NCBI GenBank assembly: GCA_016715115.1
Contig: JADKBM010000016.1
Coordinates: 744,001-808,000 of the forward strand
Direction: 5' to 3'
Origin: Acidobacteriota bacterium
GTDB taxonomy: Bacteria; Acidobacteriota; Blastocatellia; Pyrinomonadales; Pyrinomonadaceae
Length of the DNA: 64,000 nucleotides
Shown one piece after another: positions 41,875-50,403 of this stretch. Made by a program: the position numbers and the translations under genes. Positions within the stretch are counted from its first letter, which is position 1. Every line of letters begins with the position of its first letter. The notes beneath the pieces were generated by a model that saw only the letters and a list, made by a program, of their open reading frames with translations, was not told the origin of the DNA and made no database searches.

Positions 41875-44800
41875 TTACTTTTTACTTACTTTCTCGTACT
41901 CCAAATTCCCGTTGTACACCAGCCGGGCCATCTGCCAGGTTCCGGGCGGGAACGCGCCGGTCGTGAAATCGATCGCGATCTCGCTTCGCGGCGGGACAGA
42001 AAAGCCCTGCTCGCGCGGGAACATCGGCGGCGTCGAATACTCTCCGAGCGCCCAGGTTTCGGGTGGCGTGATCAATGCCACGGCGCCCTCGACGGCCTGG
42101 CGGTGCGGATTCCTAACAAAAACACGAATCCCGTCAACCGTTTTCTCAGTCCGCCACTCAAGCTTGTATTGTTTGCCGATCTGGAGAACGTCCTGAAACG
42201 TCTGGCCATTGTGCTCGATCCGCGCCTTGACCAAACCTGAAGCGCGTTCGAAATCAAGGTTCTTCTTGACCGGAAAAGCGAGCACGACGATATCTTTGAC
42301 GAACGATCCGTTTGGCTCGATGTCGTATTTTAGGCGGTCCGGCACGACGCGCCAGTCTTCGGGAACCTCAAGCAAAACCTCGCCCGCGATTCGTCGGTCC
42401 TGATAGTTGTTGACGACCTGAACGCGCACCGCGTTCGTCGTCACGCCGCCCTGATTGTATGGGTCGTCCCAGGAAAAGCTCGAAAGATTGCCCATCTGCT
42501 CGACGGGACGGAGCGAAACCTTGACGGCATCGTTCCCGATCGGCGCCGCGCCCATATTGTGCAGCCAGTAGCGCGAGAAGACCGGTTGGACCGACTCTTT
42601 CACCGTCCCCAACTGTTGATCTTCGTTCGATTCGCGTTTGCCGAACAGTTCGAACGTCTTGATCTCGTTGGCGCCAAAACTGTCGAGACCTCCGATGTCT
42701 CGACCGCCAAACGCGATTCCGCTTCGTTTGTAATCGGACTGCTCAGCAAGTCCGATCTCGGCCCCGTGTTCGATATCGAAACCCGTTTTGATCAGGCTGG
42801 GAACGCCCTGACCTGCCGATTCATAAGCGCGAAGAATCACGGACCGAATCCCTTTGCGATCGCGCAATTGGTTGGTCGGATAAAAGGTCATTTCACGTTC
42901 TTCCTTCGAGTTGAACGTCGCCTGAGGATTGCCTCCGACTTTCAACGCCGAAACGACAAGATTCGAAAACGGAGTGCCGATAAAGCTCTTCTCTTTGGGC
43001 AGTTTTCCCGGCTGAAGTCGGGCCTGGACCGCAATCAGCGGATTATTGACGTCGTCACCGGCCCCGACGGCGTTCGCCTCGCGCCAGTTTTTTTCGTACG
43101 GATAAAGCGAGTAATTGAAAACGTGCGTTTTGTTCTCCGGAACGAATTCGAACGGCAAATTGACCGCCGGCCAGAGCGCGGTGTGTGTCAGGTGCATCGT
43201 CAGAGTGTTCGGATTTTCGAGCGAGATACCGGCCGTACCGTTATTGATCAGCGCGACGCCGTAATCGGGGACTTGCGGAAGCTCAGTCGAAGGACTCGTC
43301 TCGATCGCGAACGAATCAATTCCGAGGTCGAATGCGAACGTGTCGAGCCGTTCGTAATCGCGCTTCGCGGTCTCGCCCTTGAAAAAGGAAGGCTGCGCCG
43401 TCGAGGAGCCCTTGATTATCGGCAGGGTCAATTTTTCAACGGCGTTTTCGATATTTCCGGCAATGATCAGAACCGGCATCGGCGCCCAGCCTTCGGGAAC
43501 GCGTTTGTCGTAAAGAAAGAGAAACGCGAATCCGTCACGCGCGATGCGCTCTTCGAATTTCGCTCTTGATTCCGCCAAAACCAGAGTTAGCAGCTCTTTC
43601 GTGTACGCATTCTCGCTTTCGCCGCCAAGCGCGATACGGAATCCGTGATACGCGATGTCGTCGTTAAGCTTTTTCGGCATCGTCGAATCCTCGATCGGAA
43701 GATCCTTGCGCCGCGCGGCATCGTTGTCGTCATAGAACGGTGTTACGGAAACGCCGCGTTTGATGAGCGCAGACACGATCTTTTCGGTTGCTTTTTCGAA
43801 CGGTTCGCCGTGCGGACGGACGAGCGCCGCCGGTTTGAGCGGCACGCTCGCGACGGATTGCGAATCGCGCCAGAATCTGAGATCGAACGTGGATCCGTAG
43901 CCAGCCCAGTTGTTGACCGAATAAACCGGCGCTCCGGAGACGAGTTTGTCGGTGTTCGTGCGAAAATCAAGAAATCCCTTCGATCCGTTGCGGACGACGG
44001 TTCCGAACCGGTCCTCGGTCACCAGCGCGCCGCCCGACAGATTCAGCGGGAAATTGACCGTGAAAAGTTCGTCCTTGCCTTTGTAATCGATGAGCTCGGT
44101 CTTGAAATCGATTCGTTTGATGCCGTTCCGCAAGATGATCGTCTGACGGAACGCCTTCATATTCGGCAATGTGCCGTCGATCTCAAGGCTCGATCCGATC
44201 GCGTCGCGCGTCATTTTCACGGCCGCCGGCGTTTCGGACGAGAACCGCTTCTGGCCGGTCGTCCAAAGCTCCCAAGCCGGATATATGACGTTCTTCTTGG
44301 TCAGTTCTTCCCGCAACGCCGCGATCTCGTTTCCGAACCGGCCATTCGCTGTGGTAATTACCTCGCGGTTCGCTTTCTTGTCAAAAACAGAGGTCACCGC
44401 GCCGCCCTTGGCCGGATCGACCGTGACGCGATAGAACTCATTCTCTATGGTTCGTGCCTCAGAGGTTTCAATTTCCAGCTTGCTCTTCGGTCGAGAGGTA
44501 TCGACGAACAAAGTTCTGTAGCCGATTGACGGAACGTCGACCGCGCGGAAAAGTATCGCTGCTTCGAACAAATTTCCAAGATCATCGATCCGGGACTGCT
44601 TGAGATCAAGATCGAACGCGATCCGTTTTCCGGAGGCATCGACGATCTCAAAGTTCTGAACCGGCCGCTCGAAGCGAACCTTGGCGCGGACGAGGTCCGA
44701 TCGCTTCCAACTCGACGGATTAAAAACAACGATCGGAATCCGCGACCCTGAATCTGTGGTGTCGATCTTCGAAGCGATGAATTTGAGCGAATCGTCAAGC

Positions 44801-46650
44801 GCGCCTTTAGACAGCTCGAACGCCTCGCGGTACCCGAGCACCAGATCAAGAAACGCCGAATCGGACGGCGTGCCGGTGATCGCATCGTGATGGGAACCGA
44901 AAAAGATCTGCCGCCAGGCCTTGTCGAGCGCGAGATCCGGATACTTCGCGCCGTGCAGGTACGCGATCGAGCCGAACTTCTCCGCCGTGAGCGTCATATT
45001 TTCGGCGATGCGCTGTCCGATCTTGAGATCCGAACGCGCCATCGACACGCCGACGTGGAAAAACAGTTTGTCGCGCGAACTTACCGGCGGCTTCACTTTT
45101 CCGTCCGCGATCTCTTTGTTGAGCGCGTCGAAATAAAGATCCTGCGCCTGGCCTGTCGTTTTGATCTGCGGCCTGTTTTGATTGAGTCGTTCGACGTTTC
45201 CGGCGAGATTGGTCCACGGCGGCGTGAAATCGGCGGCGTTGATGCGAAGATCGACGCTCGAGCCGAACGAGCGCGTTTCGGCGAATTTGCGTTCGGTCAT
45301 CCGCAGGAAGTTCTCGAAGGTGTAATTCTTGCCGCTTCCGAACCCCGAAAACGAATAGGCGTAATCGACGCGTCGATGAAGCAGACGCGAGCCGTCGAGC
45401 GCGTAATCGTAGAAAAAAGGCTGGAATCCGGCGATCTTTTTTGACCATGCGATGCCGTTGAACCCTGATTTCGCAGCGATTTGCGAGATCTGGGGTGAAT
45501 GCCCGAAAACGTCCCATAGCGCCAACGATTTCGATTTGCGGCCCAGCATCGCCTTGTGCATTTCCTGGCCGTAGAGAATGTTTCGGATGAATGCCTCGCC
45601 GCCGATCGTGTTCACGTTCGGCTGATTGTAGGCGCCGCCCGTGCCGACGCGGCCCTCGGCGACCACCCGCCGCAGAAACTCGCGATCCTCCGGATGCGTG
45701 TCGAGATAAGGCTTCAAATAATCGATCTCCGATAAAAACACGCCGTAGTTCGCGTCAGCTCGGAGCGAAGCGACGTATTGATTCATATTCGAGAGCGTTA
45801 CTTTCGAATACCCGCGCTGGTCCTGCAGATAGACCGGATCGACGTGAAATCCCTCGAGATAAAAGACCGTGCCGGGAGCGTTGATGGATTTGTACGCCGC
45901 CGACCGTTCGGCCGCCGCCTGTTCGATCCAGACACGAACGGTTGCCTTCCAACCGCCATCCTTGCGCCAGTAATCGCCGAACACGCCCGAAGACCGCACG
46001 ATCAGCAAATTCTCGCCTTTTTTGAACCGTGCGGCCGCGACTTTTCGCAGGGTCAACGAGTAACCGTCGTAGATCTTTTCGCCGTTGAGCCAGATCGTAC
46101 CGAGAAACCCGTCGGTCTCGATAAACCGCAACGCTTCCGCATCCGAATTGATGTAACTCGCCGCGTACGCGGTCCCGATCGGTTTCCCTTCGTGAAACAG
46201 ATTGAACGCGATAACTTCGTCTTTTTCAACGAATTCGGTCCACTTGATCTCGCTTGCATCCGGGAATACCCGGACAGTCGTTGCGGCTCCAACTTCCGGC
46301 AAAGGCTCGTTCGATTTCGGATTCGTGATTCGTGATTGCGGATCCGCGTTGTTGGCCGATATCGCCGATTGCTTGCCCGGCAACGGTTTTCCGAAGGGCT
46401 TGAGCCAATCCTTCTGCGGGAGCGTTTCGATGTTGAAGCGATTGAAATTTTCCCACATCCCGGCGTCTATCTCAGCCGGAAACTCGTTCGAAATCAGCCA
46501 GTTCGCGATAATGCCGCCGTCGGCGATCTCTGAAAGTTCGTTCTGCGCCCGGGCCTGAACGAAAAATCCGCACAGCACGAACAGGGTCGCGAAAAACCAG
46601 CGGCCGAAAGGTCTTGAATCCGAAATCCGAAATCCGAAATCCCAAGTCAT
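41875..46650 (-). CDS. Secreted GH38-like alpha-mannosidase family protein
   Basis: The 1591-residue exoenzyme has a signal peptide (hydrophobic core about 19-35) and an N-terminal carbohydrate-binding-like beta domain to about 250. The GH38 catalytic domain has FHVDP near 268 (His/Asp zinc ligands), LWDVFGHSPQ near 382 (nucleophile Asp) and FFGSHHDAITGT near 588. A large beta-sandwich C-terminal region follows. It should remove alpha-mannosyl residues from glycans. Residues 3-13 and 103-114 (DPQSRITNPKSN) are encoded by intergenic-type repeats. Its ATG overlaps the GntR stop by 4 bases, making it the first structural gene after the regulator. It is longer than most GH38 enzymes. Confidence 0.82.
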   Translation of the reverse strand: MTWDFGFRISDSRPFGRWFFATLFVLCGFFVQARAQNELSEIADGGIIANWLISNEFPAEIDAGMWENFNRFNIETLPQKDWLKPFGKPLPGKQSAISANNADPQSRITNPKSNEPLPEVGAATTVRVFPDASEIKWTEFVEKDEVIAFNLFHEGKPIGTAYAASYINSDAEALRFIETDGFLGTIWLNGEKIYDGYSLTLRKVAAARFKKGENLLIVRSSGVFGDYWRKDGGWKATVRVWIEQAAAERSAAYKSINAPGTVFYLEGFHVDPVYLQDQRGYSKVTLSNMNQYVASLRADANYGVFLSEIDYLKPYLDTHPEDREFLRRVVAEGRVGTGGAYNQPNVNTIGGEAFIRNILYGQEMHKAMLGRKSKSLALWDVFGHSPQISQIAAKSGFNGIAWSKKIAGFQPFFYDYALDGSRLLHRRVDYAYSFSGFGSGKNYTFENFLRMTERKFAETRSFGSSVDLRINAADFTPPWTNLAGNVERLNQNRPQIKTTGQAQDLYFDALNKEIADGKVKPPVSSRDKLFFHVGVSMARSDLKIGQRIAENMTLTAEKFGSIAYLHGAKYPDLALDKAWRQIFFGSHHDAITGTPSDSAFLDLVLGYREAFELSKGALDDSLKFIASKIDTTDSGSRIPIVVFNPSSWKRSDLVRAKVRFERPVQNFEIVDASGKRIAFDLDLKQSRIDDLGNLFEAAILFRAVDVPSIGYRTLFVDTSRPKSKLEIETSEARTIENEFYRVTVDPAKGGAVTSVFDKKANREVITTANGRFGNEIAALREELTKKNVIYPAWELWTTGQKRFSSETPAAVKMTRDAIGSSLEIDGTLPNMKAFRQTIILRNGIKRIDFKTELIDYKGKDELFTVNFPLNLSGGALVTEDRFGTVVRNGSKGFLDFRTNTDKLVSGAPVYSVNNWAGYGSTFDLRFWRDSQSVASVPLKPAALVRPHGEPFEKATEKIVSALIKRGVSVTPFYDDNDAARRKDLPIEDSTMPKKLNDDIAYHGFRIALGGESENAYTKELLTLVLAESRAKFEERIARDGFAFLFLYDKRVPEGWAPMPVLIIAGNIENAVEKLTLPIIKGSSTAQPSFFKGETAKRDYERLDTFAFDLGIDSFAIETSPSTELPQVPDYGVALINNGTAGISLENPNTLTMHLTHTALWPAVNLPFEFVPENKTHVFNYSLYPYEKNWREANAVGAGDDVNNPLIAVQARLQPGKLPKEKSFIGTPFSNLVVSALKVGGNPQATFNSKEEREMTFYPTNQLRDRKGIRSVILRAYESAGQGVPSLIKTGFDIEHGAEIGLAEQSDYKRSGIAFGGRDIGGLDSFGANEIKTFELFGKRESNEDQQLGTVKESVQPVFSRYWLHNMGAAPIGNDAVKVSLRPVEQMGNLSSFSWDDPYNQGGVTTNAVRVQVVNNYQDRRIAGEVLLEVPEDWRVVPDRLKYDIEPNGSFVKDIVVLAFPVKKNLDFERASGLVKARIEHNGQTFQDVLQIGKQYKLEWRTEKTVDGIRVFVRNPHRQAVEGAVALITPPETWALGEYSTPPMFPREQGFSVPPRSEIAIDFTTGAFPPGTWQMARLVYNGNLEYEKVSKK
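46309..46344. repeat. Intergenic-type repeat inside the GH38 gene
   Basis: GATTCGTGATTCGTGATTGC units, in frame, encode QSRITNPKS in a linker between the N-terminal region and the binding domain. Confidence 0.75.
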
Positions 46651-47378
46651 TTTTTGACCAAATAAAACGATGCCCGATACCGGTCGGCCCGATAGACCGA
46701 TTTCGTAAACTCGATCGGCTCATTTCCTTCGGCGAAGACCGTTCGATATACGATCAAGAGCGGGAAATTCTCTGTCACTCCTAAGAATCCGGACGTTACG
46801 GCGTCGCTCACCGCTGCTTCCAGGTCCTCGGCCGCGGCATAGATCTTCACGTCGTAGTCGTTTTCGAGTATCTGATAGAGCGATTCCGTCTCAAAATTGT
46901 TCCTGCTTAGTCCGCCGAATTTCGTCGCCGGCAATGTCGTTGTTTCAATCGACATCGGGATCTTGTCCGCAAGCCGTAAACGCTTGAGCGTAAATACAGG
47001 CGCCCCGATCTCCAGATGAAGTCTCTCCGCCTGTTCCTTGCTCGCGCTATCGGTGCGGACATCGATGATCATCGATGAGGGCTTCATTCCGCGGCGCGTC
47101 ATTTCATCCGAAAACCCCTTGAGATTCCGCGTGTGAATATCCAATTTGAGCGGAGAAACAAACGTCCCCTTGCCTCGCTTCTGATAGATCAGTCCTTCCT
47201 CGCGAAGGGCGTTGAGCGCCTGGCGCACGGTCATCCGGCTGACCTGAAGCTCTTCGGCGAGATCGCGCTCTGACGGGATCGACTCATCCGATTTCAACTG
47301 GTTCGAAACTATCTTTTGCCGCAGCAGAAAATGAATTTGCTGATGGAGCGGCGTGGCGGCATTTCTTTCTAACTGCAT
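46647..47378 (-). CDS. GntR/HutC-family transcription regulator (DasR/NagR-like)
   Basis: This 243-residue protein has an N-terminal winged helix (about 10-75, SERDLAEELQVSRMTVRQAL, KRGKGTFVSP) and a C-terminal UTRA effector domain (about 95-240). That is the architecture of DasR, NagR and YvoA, which sense GlcNAc-6-P or GlcN-6-P. A matching operator sits 11 bases before its ATG, so it is probably autoregulated. It controls the downstream amino-sugar genes by inference from the second operator at 36031. It is divergent from scpA. Confidence 0.88.
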   Translation of the reverse strand: MQLERNAATPLHQQIHFLLRQKIVSNQLKSDESIPSERDLAEELQVSRMTVRQALNALREEGLIYQKRGKGTFVSPLKLDIHTRNLKGFSDEMTRRGMKPSSMIIDVRTDSASKEQAERLHLEIGAPVFTLKRLRLADKIPMSIETTTLPATKFGGLSRNNFETESLYQILENDYDVKIYAAAEDLEAAVSDAVTSGFLGVTENFPLLIVYRTVFAEGNEPIEFTKSVYRADRYRASFYLVKK

Positions 47379-47388
47379 ATGTGCAAAA

Positions 47389-47404
47389 TTGGACTAGACC
47401 ACTT
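47389..47404. promoter_or_regulatory. DasR/NagR-like operator upstream of the GntR gene
   Basis: TTGGACTAGACCACTT reads AAGTGGTCTAGTCCAA on the coding strand of the regulator and shares TGGACTAGACCAC with the site at 36031. Its position 11 bases 5' of the ATG would let the bound regulator block its own expression. Confidence 0.78.
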
Positions 47405-47649
47405 AATACAATGATTGACGAACAAAAAGCAAGAAGAGCTTTTGAATTTAATCGAAATCGGCCGATCGTTCAACGCCGTTGATCCCTTTACAAAAATCGC
47501 GAACCTCAGTTTTCAGATCCCGAGGGCGATCGTGCGGATAGTGGAATCGAGATTTGAAAATTCAAGGCGTTCCCGATATCCGCGGGCCGTCTCGCTTGTG
47601 AGCATTCGGCGTTCTAAAGTATCCTATTGCCGCACCGGCCGCTGTACGA
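47405..47649. other. Divergent promoter region between GntR gene and scpA
   Basis: About 245 bases are less GC-rich near 47405-47470. A short open frame here has no family resemblance and is not called. No repeat from the window's families is present. Confidence 0.4.
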
Positions 47650-48429
47650 ATGCAGACTCAGACTGAACAACTCAGTTTCGACTTTTTTCGCGAAAAACCG
47701 GAGATCCTTCGCGAATCGCGGGACGAACTCAAGATCAAGCTCGGCGAATTCGCCGGGCCGCTCGATCTGTTGCTGTTTCTGATCAAGCAGGAGCAGGCGA
47801 ACATCTTCGACATTCCGATAGCGCGCATCACCGACGAGTATCTGAAGTACATCAGGCTGATGAAAACGCTCGACATTTCGGTCGCCGGCGACTTTCTGGT
47901 GATGGCCGCGACGCTGATCGAGATCAAGTCGAGGATGCTTCTGCCGATCGTGCCGAGTGACGAATCCGACGACGGGATCGACGATCCACGACGCGAACTT
48001 GTCGACCGGTTGCTGGAGTACGAGAAGTTCAAGAACGCCGCCCAGATGCTCTATGAGCGGACAACGGTCGAACAGGCCGTTTTCCCGCGCGGCCGGATCG
48101 AGTCCGACGACAACAACGCCGAGATCAACGCCGGCGTTTTCGATCTCTTGACGGTGTTTCAGAAGATCCTCGCGCGGCATAAGGATGAGGTTAAGCTTGA
48201 GATCGAACGCGAGGAAATCAGTCTCGCGGATATGATCAGAGGTTTGAAAGCGCGGCTGCTTGACGGGCATCCGCTGAGTTTGCTGGAGTTTTTTGAGGAA
48301 TTTCACACGCGCCGCGAGTTGGTGACGGCGTTCATCGCAGTTCTTGAGATCGTCCGAACGGAAAGCGTCAAGCTTTCGCAGAAAACGACCTTCGGCGATG
48401 TGATTCTGAGAGCGGTAAGCAGTGCATAG
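47650..48429 (+). CDS. scpA: Segregation and condensation protein A
   Basis: This 259-residue kleisin joins the two SMC heads in the chromosome condensin complex. The N-terminal domain contains FAGPLDLLLFLIKQEQANIFDIPIARITDEYL, the core ScpA signature, and a winged-helix C-terminus occupies about 195-255. It precedes scpB, the usual pairing. Its last codons and stop lie inside the AGTGCA repeat that fills the gap to scpB. Confidence 0.95.
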   Translation: MQTQTEQLSFDFFREKPEILRESRDELKIKLGEFAGPLDLLLFLIKQEQANIFDIPIARITDEYLKYIRLMKTLDISVAGDFLVMAATLIEIKSRMLLPIVPSDESDDGIDDPRRELVDRLLEYEKFKNAAQMLYERTTVEQAVFPRGRIESDDNNAEINAGVFDLLTVFQKILARHKDEVKLEIEREEISLADMIRGLKARLLDGHPLSLLEFFEEFHTRRELVTAFIAVLEIVRTESVKLSQKTTFGDVILRAVSSA

Positions 48430-48528
48430 TGCAGAGTGCAAAGTGCTTAGTGGATGATGTAGTCCGCCCCCCACTTTGCACTCTGCACTTTGCACTCTGC
48501 ACTCTGCGCTTTGCACTGCTCACTGACA
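48419..48528. repeat. AGTGCAAAGTGC inverted repeat between scpA and scpB
   Basis: The left part has AGTGCATAGTGCAGAGTGCA units and the right part has TTTGCACTCTGCACTTTGCA units, which are complementary. The transcript could form a long hairpin between the two coupled genes. It includes the final scpA codons. Confidence 0.85.
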
Positions 48529-48532
48529 AACT

Positions 48533-49093
48533 ATGGAAGAGCTGGAACAAAAAAAATCCCGCGAAATGTCCGAGATCGTAGCGATCGCCGAGGCGTTGAT
48601 CTACGTCGCGGACGAGCCCGTAACGGTCAAGGTTCTTGCCGAGGTTCTTGACGAAGACAAGGAGACGGTTCAGGCCGCGGTCGAGGAATTGCAGCGCGAG
48701 TTCGAGACGCGCGAGGGCGGTTTGCAGCTGCGCGAGATCGCCGGCGGCTGGCAGATCGCGACGCGCACGGAGTTTCACGAAGAGGTCCGCCGTTATCTCA
48801 AAACGCGCCCGAGCGCCAAGCTCTCGCTCGCCGCGCTCGAAACGCTCGCCGTCATCGCATACAAGCAACCCGTCACCGTTCCCGAAATCCTCGAGATACG
48901 CGGCGTCCAGTCGGCATCCGCGATCAAGACCCTGCTCGACAAAAGACTGATCACCGCCAAAGGCAGAAAAGAAACCGTCGGACGTCCGATGATGTACGGG
49001 ACCTCCAAAGATTTTCTGATCCAGTTCGGCCTCAAAGACCTTTCGGAATTGCCGTCGATCGAGGATTTCGAAGATCTCGCCGGATCGGTTTGA
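48533..49093 (+). CDS. scpB: Segregation and condensation protein B
   Basis: This 186-residue protein has tandem winged-helix domains: VAIAEALIYVADEPVTVKVLAEVL (about 14-37) and LAALETLAVIAYKQPVTVPEIL, IRGVQSASAIKTLLDKRLI in the second. It binds ScpA and stabilises the SMC complex. It lies 103 bases after scpA with the repeat hairpin in between. Confidence 0.95.
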   Translation: MEELEQKKSREMSEIVAIAEALIYVADEPVTVKVLAEVLDEDKETVQAAVEELQREFETREGGLQLREIAGGWQIATRTEFHEEVRRYLKTRPSAKLSLAALETLAVIAYKQPVTVPEILEIRGVQSASAIKTLLDKRLITAKGRKETVGRPMMYGTSKDFLIQFGLKDLSELPSIEDFEDLAGSV

Positions 49094-49171
49094 TCGCCGC
49101 TCGGAAATTTCTCTTGCCGAATCCCCGATGTTGTAGAAAAATAGATTCAATGACCATCACGGAGTAACAAT

Positions 49172-49747
49172 ATGTCTCGATTTCTCGCAACTCTGCCCGA
49201 TCGCAAATTCTCCGTCGAGGACTATCACCGGTTCATCGAAATGGGCGTTTTCGAACCTGAAGAACGCCTCGAACTATGGGAAGGAGAATTTGTCGAAATG
49301 TCACCAATCGGAAAACGGCACGCCGGAACTGTGATGGCGTTGTCTGATGCCTTGCGCGACCGGTCACTCAATCGGGTTTTAGTTTGGACTCAGAACCCCA
49401 TCATCCTCAACGATTTCAGCGAGCCGCAGCCCGACGTCGCGCTGCTCAGGCGCCGTGACGATTATTACCGATCCGTGAGCGCGACGGCCGCCGACGTTTT
49501 GCTGACCATCGAGGTCGCCGATACGACAGTAAAATATGACCGCAACGTCAAATTCCCGAAATACGCGTCGAGCGGAATCCCGGAAGCTTGGCTCGTCGAT
49601 CTCGAAAACAACCGTGTCGAGATCCATTCGCAGCCGTCCGAATCCGGTTACGAGTTCGTCAAGATCCTGCAGCGCGGCGAGATCGCGGAATCGACGGTTT
49701 TGAGCGAGATCAGAATTCCGGTTGACGTTATTCTGGGCGAAGCTTGA
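49172..49747 (+). CDS. Uma2-family PD-(D/E)XK endonuclease-like protein
   Basis: This 191-residue protein has the DUF820/Uma2 core: YHRFIEMGVFEPEERLELWEGEFVEMSPIG, then EPQPDVALLRR (metal Asp), LLTIEVADTT (Glu) and KYASSGIPEAWLVDLENN. The family is restriction-like in fold and spread widely through cyanobacteria and soil bacteria. Its role is unknown. A GGAG site is present 9 bases before the ATG. Confidence 0.88.
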   Translation: MSRFLATLPDRKFSVEDYHRFIEMGVFEPEERLELWEGEFVEMSPIGKRHAGTVMALSDALRDRSLNRVLVWTQNPIILNDFSEPQPDVALLRRRDDYYRSVSATAADVLLTIEVADTTVKYDRNVKFPKYASSGIPEAWLVDLENNRVEIHSQPSESGYEFVKILQRGEIAESTVLSEIRIPVDVILGEA

Positions 49748-49863
49748 TCGCAACCTTCATCGAGTTCCGGAATCGCTCGGTTGACGCCTCAGTGTGAATT
49801 TCCCCGTCGCTTTCGCGCTGGTTGGCGCGCCGGTCAAACCGTCAAGACAAACCGAAATATTCC

Positions 49864-50403
49864 GTGAAGATAACGCAAACGAATGACAAATTGACTATCC
49901 ACGAAACGCCCGGCTGCGTCTGGATCTTCGGGCTCTTTTTCGTGCTTGTCGGGGGAGCGTTCGTCTACGGTGCGCTCGGCGGACTCACGGATTGGGACAG
50001 ACAATCGCCGTTGATGCTGGCGATCGCGCTCGTGTTCGGCGTGATCGGTGTCGGAACAGGCGTTTGGATCATCTCGCGCGCACCGATCTCGAACGTCGTC
50101 GTCGATCGGTTCAACGAAATCGTCGTCTGGACGCGTTATGGATTTATGGGCCGTGAAACCTTCGTTTACAAGTTCGAAAATGTCGAACGATTTCGCCTGA
50201 TCGAAGATCGCGATACCGAGGGCGCCGAGATCTGGTGGTTCGGTATGGAACTCGTCAACGGCGAGGTACTGACGATCGGCGCGATCGCGAGCCATTTCGA
50301 AGAGAACGAACGCAAATTCGTTTTTGCCGCGAACCAATTTGCCGGAAAACAGCTGATGCCGACCGAGTTGGTGTTTCAAGAGTTTGATGATGAGGATCTC
50401 TGA
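49864..50403 (+). CDS. Two-helix membrane protein, unknown function
   Basis: No ATG is available near the start. GTG at 49864 (VKITQTNDKL) is preferred over a TTG at 49822, though either is possible. The product of about 179 residues has two transmembrane helices (WIFGLFFVLVGGAFVYGAL; MLAIALVFGVIGVGTGVWII). A soluble beta-rich tail resembling a PH-like domain follows (VVVDRFNEIVVWTRYG). It shares layout with the next gene and probably arose by duplication. Confidence 0.55.
   Translation: MKITQTNDKLTIHETPGCVWIFGLFFVLVGGAFVYGALGGLTDWDRQSPLMLAIALVFGVIGVGTGVWIISRAPISNVVVDRFNEIVVWTRYGFMGRETFVYKFENVERFRLIEDRDTEGAEIWWFGMELVNGEVLTIGAIASHFEENERKFVFAANQFAGKQLMPTELVFQEFDDEDL

Noticed and set aside
47415..47666. 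Short plus-strand frame before scpA
   Set aside because: No homology, overlaps scpA start, and the region looks like a promoter.
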